From: Euryarchaeota archaeon UBA242
Lineage (GTDB): Archaea; Thermoplasmatota; Poseidoniia; Poseidoniales; Poseidoniaceae
Assembly: GCA_002499015.1 (NCBI GenBank)
Contig: DAJY01000001.1
Coordinates: 16,685 to 35,313, forward strand
Reading direction: 5' to 3'
DNA length: 18,629 nucleotides
Below the pieces are notes generated by a model that made no database searches, had not been told where the DNA came from, and was given only the letters and a program-made list of their open reading frames with translations. A program made the position numbers and the translations under genes. Shown here in pieces: positions 8,806-16,250 of this stretch (position 1 is its first letter; each line of letters begins with the position of its first letter).

Positions 8806-9594
8806 TCAATTGAGACGGCTTGAGGGTCCAATCACTACCCCTTTGTCATTACGGACAAAGGAAAAGAGGGTGATATTAGATTGACGCGCTGCTTCTATTG
8901 CAAGAGTCGAAGAGGCTCCAATACTAGCGATTAGTGGACAATTCATTCTTGCTGTTTTGGCAACAATATCCCAGCCACACCGTCCCGATAGTAGTAATCC
9001 ATGCTGATTGAGATTAATTCCACTTGTTTGTGCAAAACCGAATAATTTGTCAACCGCGTTATGTCGTCCAATATCCTCTCTAATAGCAACTAAATTACCT
9101 TCACTATCAATCAGTCCTGCAGCATGAACTCCTCCCGTCATAGAGAAACCGATTTGGAGTTTTTTCATCGTTTCAAAGGCAGTGTTTATTGCGGCTGCAG
9201 AGAAACTAATTTGTGATGATGACACGAGTGGCACATTTGACATTAAAACATCCACTCCGTCTCTATCACAAGCGCCACAACTGCTGGTAATAATCCTCTC
9301 ATCGGGAATTAGTGGTTCAATCTTATTGGATGTAATAATGTCCACGAAGTGAGTGCCTGTCTCATCTAGAGAAGTTGTAAAACTTTCAATGCTAATCGCT
9401 CCAGTTTTCGCTTCAGCAATACAATGACCAATGGCCAAATCTTGTAAATCAGATGGTGTGGCTAATAGGTTTGCAATAGTATTACCATTGATTCTAATTA
9501 TCACTAATGCTTCAACTGCAACATGATCTTGATCTAAGGTGAAACTCTTGCCATTCCAGCGTGAAACGCCGATTCTTCTATGCAATTCACTCAT
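8806..9594 (-). CDS. fdhD: Sulfurtransferase FdhD for molybdoenzyme activation
   Basis: 262 residues, cytoplasmic. In E. coli, FdhD carries sulfur from the cysteine desulfurase IscS to the Mo-bis-MGD cofactor of formate dehydrogenase, which needs it for activity. Seen: the CGAC motif at 106-109 (the pair equivalent to Cys121/Cys124 in E. coli), SMTGGVHAAGL at 151-161, REDIGRHNAVDK at 172-183 and SGRCGWDIVAK at 203-213, all hallmarks of the family. The first CGAC cysteine, needed for sulfur transfer, is present. The gene starts 11 bases after the tsr3 stop, with AGAGTGGTAAT before the ATG, and precedes the YdeP-type oxidoreductase gene. The obvious client is that oxidoreductase. This is notable because YdeP-type proteins are not proven formate dehydrogenases. 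Confidence 0.96.
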   Translation of the reverse strand: MSELHRRIGVSRWNGKSFTLDQDHVAVEALVIIRINGNTIANLLATPSDLQDLAIGHCIAEAKTGAISIESFTTSLDETGTHFVDIITSNKIEPLIPDERIITSSCGACDRDGVDVLMSNVPLVSSSQISFSAAAINTAFETMKKLQIGFSMTGGVHAAGLIDSEGNLVAIREDIGRHNAVDKLFGFAQTSGINLNQHGLLLSGRCGWDIVAKTARMNCPLIASIGASSTLAIEAARQSNITLFSFVRNDKGVVIGPSSRLN

Positions 9595-9605
9595 ATTACC
9601 ACTCT

Positions 9606-10160
9606 CTAATCGGATTCAATTGAAGGCCTATCAATGTCAAAGAATTCGAATTGCAGCGCTACTAATTCGGCACTAGACTTTGCAGCAGCATATGCCTCAA
9701 GCGGTTCCTTATTCAATTCAAAAAACCTCTCGCCCCATCTAAAAGCACCTAATACCCGCCGTGCTTGCTCTTCCCTGCCGATTAAAAATAGAATAGTTGC
9801 TAATGCTTCTGCGGTTGTTAGTTTACTCGGTTTACCCCAATTAACAGGATTTGCTGCCAGTAGCAAGGGTAACATCCGCGCTTGTAATTTGGTCCGTTTC
9901 ATCACTTGTTCTACACTTTCTTCTATATTGGCCCAACTGCAGTCTAGGCCAACTATTGAACCGCCATTGCTGAGAAGAACCTCATGGTCTTCCGGACCAA
10001 ACACCTTTCCACATAATGGCTCTAAAATAAACCCCTTTCTAGGAACTGTGTTGAACCTTTTATGCATTATAATATCACCTCTTTTTGAGGCACTAACTAC
10101 TGTGTTTTTCTTGGGATCGTCTTGGGCCAACCAAATTGCATGGACTGGTATATCCCTCAT
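9606..10160 (-). CDS. tsr3: 16S rRNA aminocarboxypropyltransferase Tsr3
   Basis: 184 residues. Tsr3 transfers the 3-amino-3-carboxypropyl group of S-adenosylmethionine to N1-methylpseudouridine in the small-subunit rRNA, a late step in ribosome maturation. Seen: HAIWLAQDDPKKNT at 7-20 (the N-terminal basic/acidic box), GLDCSWANIEES at 71-82, RMLPLLLAANPVNWGKP at 95-111, LTTAEALATILFLIG and the C-terminal FRWGERFFELN at 140-150, all typical of the family (older name DUF367). The open frame extends upstream to 10253, but the Tsr3-like sequence begins at MRDIPVHAIWL; the ATG at 10160 has GAGTGAT before it and lies four bases after the mbf1 stop, so I take that start. Pairing with mbf1 makes a translation-related unit. 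fdhD follows 11 bases downstream. Confidence 0.95.
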   Translation of the reverse strand: MRDIPVHAIWLAQDDPKKNTVVSASKRGDIIMHKRFNTVPRKGFILEPLCGKVFGPEDHEVLLSNGGSIVGLDCSWANIEESVEQVMKRTKLQARMLPLLLAANPVNWGKPSKLTTAEALATILFLIGREEQARRVLGAFRWGERFFELNKEPLEAYAAAKSSAELVALQFEFFDIDRPSIESD

Positions 10161-10164
10161 CGAA

Positions 10165-10671
10165 TCACTCTTCTTTGATGAAATAATCACCGAGCGTGAT
10201 TCCACGCGATGGGCCATTGTCCAAGGCTCGGGTGTCAATTGACTTGTGTTCAATCATCAAACTAATACCTAAAATACGTTCAAACTTTTTTATTACGGAG
10301 TCTGTTGGCCTTCTCCCAGATTCAGCGGATTTAACGATATTTACTGTTTCTGCCATCTTCTTTCCTAATTGTGATTGATTCCAATTTTTCTGTTTACGGG
10401 CTATTGAAATACGTAGGGAAAAGTCGTCTGCGAGGTCTTTTTCAGAACGGGTCATGATACTTTTTCCTCTCGGATGAGTTCCACTGGTCCTAGTATTTGC
10501 TCCACCGGTCATCGGAGTTGGAGAAAATGCCCGTGCTAGTCCAGGGGCGAGTGGTTTTGGCCCAAGATTTAATTTTTCAATACATCTACTACAGGCCGAT
10601 ACCTCTGTTTTACCGGTTTTTACGTATTTGACTCCAACCTTCATAGCTCCACATAATTCACAATCTCCCAT
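10165..10671 (-). CDS. mbf1: Archaeal multiprotein bridging factor MBF1
   Basis: 168 residues. The N-terminal zinc ribbon has Cys4/Cys7 (CELC) and Cys27/Cys30 (CSRC). A flexible Gly/Pro/Thr-rich linker covers roughly 35-72. A Cro/C1-type helix-turn-helix at about 84-140 contains RKQKNWNQSQLGKKMAETVN and a helix starting KSAESGRRPT. A short conserved tail ends GITLGDYFIKEE. Eukaryotic MBF1 bridges TBP and activators and also acts at collided ribosomes; archaeal MBF1 associates with ribosomes, and its transcription role is less certain. The open frame extends to 11019, but family members begin at the CxxC ribbon, and the ATG at 10671 is preceded by GGAAGTGA. That extension would also overlap divergent pan. 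mbf1 is the first gene of the seven-gene minus-strand run, so its promoter may serve all of them. Confidence 0.93.
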   Translation of the reverse strand: MGDCELCGAMKVGVKYVKTGKTEVSACSRCIEKLNLGPKPLAPGLARAFSPTPMTGGANTRTSGTHPRGKSIMTRSEKDLADDFSLRISIARKQKNWNQSQLGKKMAETVNIVKSAESGRRPTDSVIKKFERILGISLMIEHKSIDTRALDNGPSRGITLGDYFIKEE

Positions 10672-10804
10672 AATGTCACTTCCGTACAGTCGCCTGTAAT
10701 TATGATTAATAGTCGCAATACTTTGAATCCTTCGGAACAGCCCGTTTCTTATATTGTCAAGCGAGGAGTTCATACGGTGTCGCCTCAACCAGTGATTTGT
10801 TCGT
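10672..10804. promoter_or_regulatory. Divergent promoter region of mbf1 and pan
   Basis: 133 non-coding bases between two divergent starts. On the plus strand TTCTTATATT (10746-10755) is a plausible TATA box for pan, 50-59 bases before the ATG at 10805. On the minus strand the AT-rich ATTAATCATAATTA (10697-10710) sits 26-39 bases before the mbf1 ATG and would give a very short leader. No clear dyad operator is seen. Assignments rest on composition and distance only. Confidence 0.4.
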
Positions 10805-12025
10805 ATGGGTAGTGAAGTTGAGAGCAGCGCTAACGCTGAAACAAAAAGTTCTGATGAAGACCTTAAAAAATTGGAATCAGAATACCGTGCTTTACAAGAA
10901 AAAGCCCAATCTTTGATAAATGATAGAGCACACCTTGAGTCAGAAGTTAGAGTTCTTAAGAAAAGAGCAAATACATTGAATGAAGAAGTAAAATCAATGA
11001 GGAAACCACCTCTTATCATCGGTACTTTGCAAGATATTTTAGATAGCGATAGGGCGATAGTACGCTCATCTAATGGTACTGTGTTTCAGGTTTCATTGAA
11101 TCAAAGAATTGAACCTTCTAAATTAAAACCGGGTACCCGGGTGGCCTTAAACCAAGATACTTTGGCGATAATCGAAGTGTTACATGATGCTTGGGATCCG
11201 ATGGTTAGCGGTGCAGAAATGGTTGAGAAACCAAATGTTACTTACAGCGATGTTGCTGGCTTAGACGAACAAATTGAAGCGGTAAGGGAAGCGATTGAAT
11301 TACCTTTGATTTCACCTGAGTTATTCGTAAAAGTTGGAATTGAAGCTCCAAAGGGGATCTTATTAGTTGGTCCACCTGGATGTGGAAAAACATTAATTGC
11401 CAAAGCGGTAGCAAATCACACCGATGCAACCTTTATTCGCATGGTCGGTAGTGAATTAGCCCAGAAATATATTGGTGAAGGTGGAAGGATGGTTAGAGAA
11501 TTGTTCTCATTAGCAAAAGAAAAATCACCTGCGATAATTTTCTTGGATGAAATCGATGCAATCGGTGCAAAAAGATTGGATGGTTCTACAAGCGGTGATC
11601 GGGAAGTTCAACGAACATTAATGCAATTACTAGCCGAATTAGATGGTTTTGACTCTTTAGAAAATGTAAAGATAATTGCCGCTACAAATCGTCCAGATAT
11701 TTTGGATGACGCTTTGTTAAGGCCTGGGAGATTTGACCGAGTAATTGAAATTCCTATGCCTGATGAAAAGGCAAGAAGTGCCATACTTTCATTACATGTC
11801 AGTAAGATGAATACTAAAAGAATTAATGTTAAAAGAGTTGTAGAATTAACCGAAGGCTATTCTGGTGCTGAATTGAAGGCTACTTGTGTGGAAGCGGGTA
11901 TGAATGCAATAAGAGATAAGCGCGATACAGTTACTCAAAACGACATACTCAATGCAGTAAAGAGAATTAACACCAAGAGGACTCAGGGTGGTATTTCTGC
12001 CACTCCAGAAGGACTCTATAGTTGA
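10805..12025 (+). CDS. pan: Proteasome-activating nucleotidase (PAN), AAA+ ATPase
   Basis: 406 residues. PAN forms a hexamer that unfolds proteins and feeds them to the 20S proteasome in the cytoplasm. Domains seen: N-terminal coiled coil at about 17-66; OB domain at 68-126 (PPLIIGTLQDILD to KPGTRVALN); then the AAA+ module with Walker A GPPGCGKT at 189-196, pore loop KYIGEG at 221-226, Walker B IIFLDE at 244-249, and the second region of homology with two arginines in LRPGRFDR (305-312). The C-terminus is Leu-Tyr-Ser, fitting the HbYX rule (hydrophobic, Tyr, any) that docks PAN on the 20S ring. The Walker A has Cys where most PAN/Rpt proteins have Thr. Thermoplasma itself lacks PAN, so this is useful against assigning the window to that order. 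The start at 10805 has only a weak GTGAT ribosome site. A T5 run follows the stop (12026-12030). Confidence 0.95.
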   Translation: MGSEVESSANAETKSSDEDLKKLESEYRALQEKAQSLINDRAHLESEVRVLKKRANTLNEEVKSMRKPPLIIGTLQDILDSDRAIVRSSNGTVFQVSLNQRIEPSKLKPGTRVALNQDTLAIIEVLHDAWDPMVSGAEMVEKPNVTYSDVAGLDEQIEAVREAIELPLISPELFVKVGIEAPKGILLVGPPGCGKTLIAKAVANHTDATFIRMVGSELAQKYIGEGGRMVRELFSLAKEKSPAIIFLDEIDAIGAKRLDGSTSGDREVQRTLMQLLAELDGFDSLENVKIIAATNRPDILDDALLRPGRFDRVIEIPMPDEKARSAILSLHVSKMNTKRINVKRVVELTEGYSGAELKATCVEAGMNAIRDKRDTVTQNDILNAVKRINTKRTQGGISATPEGLYS

Positions 12026-12030
12026 TTTTT
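12026..12030 (+). terminator. Possible weak T-tract terminator after pan
   Basis: A run of five T lies directly after the pan stop codon, with no hairpin. Archaeal RNA polymerase can terminate at oligo-T tracts, but this one is short. The 55-base gap before ftcD (12026-12080) shows no convincing TATA box or Shine-Dalgarno, so read-through from pan into ftcD is possible. Confidence 0.2.
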
Positions 12031-12080
12031 GAAATTATCCATTGTCAACATTCAAAGTCCTAATGCGTTAACCCTCGTTC

Positions 12081-13130
12081 ATGGAAACAACAATCGTTGA
12101 GTGTGTACCCAACATTTCTGAGGGAATTGATACTGAAAAAATTGAACTTATAGTTCAGGCTGCTAGAAATATTTCTGGTTGTGCTGTATTGGGAGTTGAG
12201 CCTGATGCTGATTATAATAGGACGGTAATAACATTGGCTGGTGAGCCTGGTCCTGTTTCAATAGGAGCTTTTGAACTCATAAAGGCAGCAATACTTCACA
12301 TTGACATGAGGCAACACAAGGGGGAGCATCCTCGGCTCGGCGCAGTGGATGTTTGTCCCTTTGTCCCACTTCAAGGTATTACTATGGAACAATGTTCAAC
12401 ATTGGCGAGGGATTTAGCGATTAAAGTGGCTAATGAATGTGAAGTTCCAACTTTCACATATGGTTTCGCTGCGACTCACGAAGATAGAACTCTCTTGTCC
12501 GCTCTTAGAAAGGAACAATATGAAGGGCTGCAGGCTAGAATGAGTGGCGGTGATACTAGCCATTCTGAATCCACTAAACTACCAGACTTTGGACCTATGC
12601 AGTGGAATGAAAACTGTGCTAAATCAGGTGCAATTACAATTGGTTCGAGGAGCATACTGGTTGCGTATAATGTAAATGTAGACGAATCAGATGCTGTTGT
12701 TGCTAAAAAAATTGGCTCGCTGGTTAGATCTACTGGCAGATTGTTAAAGCAATCAGATGGGAGAATGACAAGAATTCCTGGTATGCTACCAATGGTACAA
12801 GGAATGGGTGTTACTTTGGAAAGCCATGGAATTTCCCAAGTATCTATGAATTTACTAGATGTTACAGCATGTCCAATGCATATTGCTTTTGAAGCCTGTA
12901 AGAGCATTGCATCCGATCACCAAATCGATGTACCTGGTAGTGAATTAGTAGGACTTGTTCCACTTTCTGCTATGTTGGATTCTGGAAAATGGTATGCTGC
13001 TGAGGGAATTACTGATGAAAAGGAACTGGTAAATGCTGCAATAGAAGGTCTAGGCCTCTCACAGTTATCACCGTTTATTGCAGAGGAGAGAATAATTGAA
13101 TGGGCTGTTGCAAAGGCGGTGGGACAATGA
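12081..13130 (+). CDS. ftcD: Glutamate formimidoyltransferase
   Basis: 349 residues, cytoplasmic. Transfers the formimino group of N-formimino-L-glutamate to tetrahydrofolate, giving 5-formimino-THF and glutamate, in the late part of histidine degradation. Seen: VECVPNISEG at 6-15, a family opening; ADYNRTVITLAG at 43-54; DMRQHKGEHPRLGAVDVCPF at 75-94, holding the GEHPR motif whose His83 matches the catalytic His at about position 82 of the porcine enzyme; GSELVGLVP near the C-terminal end. Length fits the stand-alone transferase without the fused cyclodeaminase domain of animal FTCD. The stop overlaps the fchA ATG as ATGA, so the two activities that are fused in animals are translationally coupled here. 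No Shine-Dalgarno is evident before the ATG at 12081; translation may depend on a leaderless mRNA or on read-through from pan. Confidence 0.95.
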   Translation: METTIVECVPNISEGIDTEKIELIVQAARNISGCAVLGVEPDADYNRTVITLAGEPGPVSIGAFELIKAAILHIDMRQHKGEHPRLGAVDVCPFVPLQGITMEQCSTLARDLAIKVANECEVPTFTYGFAATHEDRTLLSALRKEQYEGLQARMSGGDTSHSESTKLPDFGPMQWNENCAKSGAITIGSRSILVAYNVNVDESDAVVAKKIGSLVRSTGRLLKQSDGRMTRIPGMLPMVQGMGVTLESHGISQVSMNLLDVTACPMHIAFEACKSIASDHQIDVPGSELVGLVPLSAMLDSGKWYAAEGITDEKELVNAAIEGLGLSQLSPFIAEERIIEWAVAKAVGQ

Positions 13131-13756
13131 ATTGGATGGATATGACTCTACGTGATTTCCAAGCAGCTCTCGCATCATCTTCTCCAACTCCTGGTGGAGG
13201 GACTGCTGCTGCTGTAGCCCTTGGCCAAGCCGCCGCTTTGACTTGCATGGTTACCGATTTAACAATCGGCAAGGAAAAATGGCAAGAGGGTTGGCAAATC
13301 GCAGAGGATGCGCAAAATGCTGCCATTCCTCTAATGGGACGCGCTGGTGAATTAGCCACAGAAGACAGTGACTCGTTCGATGCGGTCATGGCTTGCTTCA
13401 AAATGCCTAAGGATACTACTGAAGAAATTGAAGCAAGAAGGAATTGTATTCATCAAAGTACACTCAAAGCTGCTGAAGTTCCATTTGAAACTGCGACTCT
13501 AGCTCTATCATTACTTCGACACCTCCCTGATTTGGCCGAGAAGGGTAATGGCAATGCAGCCTCTGATGTAGGAGTTGCAGCATTATTAGCAAGTGCGGCT
13601 GTAAAAGGTGCATTATACAATGTTGAAATCAATTTATCTTCAATTCCTGAAGAAATGGGAGCCCATATGAGAAAACTATCTCCAGATATTTTGGAAGAGG
13701 CTAGAGTACTGTCTAGGGAATCAATGAAATCTGTTAATTCTCGACTTGGTTTGTGA
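13127..13756 (+). CDS. fchA: Formiminotetrahydrofolate cyclodeaminase
   Basis: 209 residues of the FTCD_C / cyclodeaminase-cyclohydrolase family, which converts 5-formimino-THF to 5,10-methenyl-THF plus ammonia; some relatives instead act as methenyl-THF cyclohydrolases. Seen: TLRDFQAALASSSPTPGGGTAAA at about 7-29, with the conserved PGGG turn (22-25), followed by ALTCMVTDLTIGKEKW at 37-52 and a mostly helical remainder with GNGNAASDVGVAALLA. The frame is open from 13100, but the family opening fits the ATG at 13127, which overlaps the ftcD TGA as ATGA and has GGTGGGA just before it. Co-expression with ftcD strongly favours the cyclodeaminase role. Its stop codon is one base from the metG stop on the opposite strand. 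Confidence 0.94.
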   Translation: MNWMDMTLRDFQAALASSSPTPGGGTAAAVALGQAAALTCMVTDLTIGKEKWQEGWQIAEDAQNAAIPLMGRAGELATEDSDSFDAVMACFKMPKDTTEEIEARRNCIHQSTLKAAEVPFETATLALSLLRHLPDLAEKGNGNAASDVGVAALLASAAVKGALYNVEINLSSIPEEMGAHMRKLSPDILEEARVLSRESMKSVNSRLGL

Positions 13757-13757
13757 A

Positions 13758-16031
13758 TCAACGTACTTGTGATCCGGTTGCAATATCGCCATCTATTGTT
13801 ACCAATCGAACTCCATCTTTACCGTCATCTGCTGCTAGCATCATCCCCTCAGAGGTAACTCCTCTAAGTGGTCTTGGTGCTAAATTTGCAACGAATACCA
13901 CCGTTTTACCAACCATCTCTTCCGCCTGGTAGTATTGCTTTAACCCTGCACAAATAGTCCTTTCAGTTTCACTTCCATCATCTATTGTGACAACATATAA
14001 TCTGTCTGCATTAGGATGGTTTTCTACAGTCAATATCTTTCCAACTCTTAGATCAACTTGCATAAATGTTTCAAAATTCAAATATGTTATTCCTTCTGGT
14101 GCTTGATTCATTTCCTTCATCTCCTTCTTGTTTTTCTTGCTACCTTTAACTGTTTGAATTAATTTTTCATCTGCTTTTGTTGTCTCGGTTTCGGTCAAAG
14201 ATTTCTCATTTTCTAAAATTACTTCTAATTCGAGGCGTTCAAACAGTGGAGTAGGTGTTTCCTGATTCCAGGTCATATTGGTATCCCAATCTATCGCGTC
14301 ATCCCATGAAACAAGGCTTACATCACCTGTTTGTCCTAAAGCATTCCATAATTTAGCAGCACTAAATGGTAAGAATGGCTGTGAAGTGATTGCTAAAAAG
14401 CGAGATAAACGCCAGCCGAATGCAAGCGTTGACAAACTTTGCCTCCTCTCTTCTGTATTCTCCTCGCTCTTTAGATACTGCCATGGGGTTGCTGCCTGCA
14501 GTATTTGGTTGCCATACTGGGCGGCAGACATTACATGTCGTAGCGCTTCTTTGTAGCGGTGTCTTAGCAGTGAGTCGGTAATTGAAGCATGTATTTCCTC
14601 TAATTTTTGACGATGGTCAACTGTCAACTCCGCTACTTCAATATCGGCAAAAGGACCATTACCACCCATTGGTAATCTCACTCCCAGTGTTAGAACGCGA
14701 TGTACAAAATTACCATATGCGGCTATCAATTCACTATTGATTTTTTCAACGAAATCAGGCCAATTGAAATCAGTGTCATGGTTTTCTGGCATATTTATTG
14801 ACAGATAGTATCTAAGATAATCGGGGTTATATCTTTCAAGGAATGAAGGTAACCATACAGCGTGTTTACGTGATTTAGAAAACTGGCCGCCTGATAACAT
14901 TAGATATTCCATCGCAGGAACATTTGTCCCCAATGCTAAATCTCCACTTGAAGGCATTTCTATAGAGTCGCTTGCTGTCTTCCCCTTTGAAGCATGGTTG
15001 AGTCCAAGAATTATTGCTGGCCAAATCACGGTATGGAATGGTATGTTGTCTTTTCCTAAGAAATATAAGTGCCTAGGGCTAGTTCCATCCTCCGAAACAC
15101 ACCACCAATTCTTCCAGGCATCTATTCCATTGCGATGGCCACCTTGTTGTGCATGACGAAGAGCCCATATTTTTGCACATGAATAGTAACCTTGTACTGC
15201 TTCAAACCAAACATATACGCATTTACCATCCCATTCAGGGTCTTCCAAAGGTAGTGTAATTCCCCACGAAAGGTCTCTAGTAACTGCTCGAGAACGCAGA
15301 CCCATGTCCAACCATTGCTTGGTCATAGCCCGAACATTTGGTTTCCATACTGATTTCCTTTCAGATGCATGTTGTTGTAGCGCTTCTTGAAATAAATCCA
15401 AACGATAAAAGAAATGGTCGGTATCTTTGATTTCAATTTTGGCAGTAGGGTTCATCTTAGAAATTGGATTCTTTAATTCAGTTGATTCGAACGTAGATCC
15501 ACATGAATCACACTGGTCTCCTCTGGCACCATCTTGTGCACAAGTTGGGCAAACACCTTCCACATATCTATCTGGTAAAAACCGGCCACTTCCATCGCTA
15601 TTGGTCTCATAGTATTGCTGAGTAGTCTTTCTTTCAAACAAACCAGCATCCATCAATAAAGAAAAATTATCCTGCACTATTTTTTTGTGCATTGGGTCGG
15701 TGGTTCTATTGAATAATGACCCACCATATTCAATTCCTCGCGAATCAATATTTGGCTCCCAACTACATCCGAGGTCTATTAGAGCCTTAGAGTTGATAGC
15801 ATGGTATTCATCAACAACTTGCTGGGGTGTAATACCTTTTTGTTCCGCTGTAACTGTTATTGGAGTTCCGTGTTCATCACTTCCCGAAATCATTAGAACT
15901 CTATTTCCTCTCGCTCTTTCGAAACGAGCTTGAATATCTGGTGGTAAATAACAGCCTGCAACATGACCTAAGTGCAGTGGGCCATTAGCATATGGCCAAG
16001 CAACGCAAATCAGTACATGTTCATCAACCAT
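13758..16031 (-). CDS. metG: Methionyl-tRNA synthetase with C-terminal tRNA-binding domain
   Basis: 757 residues, cytoplasmic; charges tRNA-Met with methionine. Seen: class I HLGH signature at 20-23 (PYANGPLHLGH); zinc knuckle with CPTC (161-164) and CDSC (174-177); FLGKDNIPFHTVIWPA at 324-339; a KMSKS-type loop read as QFSKS at 383-387, where the second, catalytically key Lys is kept but the first is Gln; an anticodon-binding helical region; a Lys/Glu-rich linker around 615-650; and a C-terminal EMAPII/Trbp111-like OB domain from about 653 (VDLRVGKI, HPNADRLYV, PRPLRGVTSEGMML). The OB domain is fused in this protein; some archaea encode it separately. Start at 16031 is the ATG before HVLICVAWPYANG; only a weak GGGAT ribosome site precedes it. 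Converges with fchA with one base between stops. Confidence 0.97.
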   Translation of the reverse strand: MVDEHVLICVAWPYANGPLHLGHVAGCYLPPDIQARFERARGNRVLMISGSDEHGTPITVTAEQKGITPQQVVDEYHAINSKALIDLGCSWEPNIDSRGIEYGGSLFNRTTDPMHKKIVQDNFSLLMDAGLFERKTTQQYYETNSDGSGRFLPDRYVEGVCPTCAQDGARGDQCDSCGSTFESTELKNPISKMNPTAKIEIKDTDHFFYRLDLFQEALQQHASERKSVWKPNVRAMTKQWLDMGLRSRAVTRDLSWGITLPLEDPEWDGKCVYVWFEAVQGYYSCAKIWALRHAQQGGHRNGIDAWKNWWCVSEDGTSPRHLYFLGKDNIPFHTVIWPAIILGLNHASKGKTASDSIEMPSSGDLALGTNVPAMEYLMLSGGQFSKSRKHAVWLPSFLERYNPDYLRYYLSINMPENHDTDFNWPDFVEKINSELIAAYGNFVHRVLTLGVRLPMGGNGPFADIEVAELTVDHRQKLEEIHASITDSLLRHRYKEALRHVMSAAQYGNQILQAATPWQYLKSEENTEERRQSLSTLAFGWRLSRFLAITSQPFLPFSAAKLWNALGQTGDVSLVSWDDAIDWDTNMTWNQETPTPLFERLELEVILENEKSLTETETTKADEKLIQTVKGSKKNKKEMKEMNQAPEGITYLNFETFMQVDLRVGKILTVENHPNADRLYVVTIDDGSETERTICAGLKQYYQAEEMVGKTVVFVANLAPRPLRGVTSEGMMLAADDGKDGVRLVTIDGDIATGSQVR

Positions 16032-16148
16032 AACAATCCCTATTTCAATGCGGGCATGATGTCCTTCTTGAGTTTCACCCTTGTAATACTAGACTTGTAT
16101 GGGTTTATCTTACTTCTAATGACGGGTCAATGGCGAAATGGTAGTATC

Positions 16149-16158
16149 AAATATATAT
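16149..16158 (+). promoter_or_regulatory. Likely TATA box for the CNNM gene
   Basis: AAATATATAT lies in the 219-base gap between divergent metG and the CNNM gene (16032-16250), the longest non-coding stretch here. A start site about 25 bases downstream would fall near 16178, leaving a leader of about 70 bases before the ATG at 16251. The leader contains an 11-base dyad GACTCGGAGTC (16229-16239). The metG side has no equally clear box. Confidence 0.5.
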
Positions 16159-16250
16159 TATAATTCATCATAGCAATGGGTTATCATCAAGAACTATCAC
16201 CTCTCAAGTGTGACTTACCCACTACCGGGACTCGGAGTCGCAGACAACAA

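Noticed and set aside
9634..10242. Open frame of 202 codons on the plus strand
   Set aside because: It is antisense to tsr3, whose product has full family motifs, and its own product has no domain pattern.
10161..10253. N-terminal extension of tsr3 to 10253
   Set aside because: The added residues overlap mbf1 coding sequence and precede the conserved Tsr3 opening; the ATG at 10160 has a ribosome site.
10672..11019. N-terminal extension of mbf1 to 11019
   Set aside because: It would overlap the start of pan on the other strand, and MBF1 proteins begin at the zinc ribbon; the ATG at 10671 has its own ribosome site.
16121..16250. tRNA-like sequence starting GGGTCAATGGCGAAATGGTAG
   Set aside because: The first part resembles a D-arm, but no pairing acceptor strand or T-arm (GTTCRA pattern) follows, even allowing for an intron.
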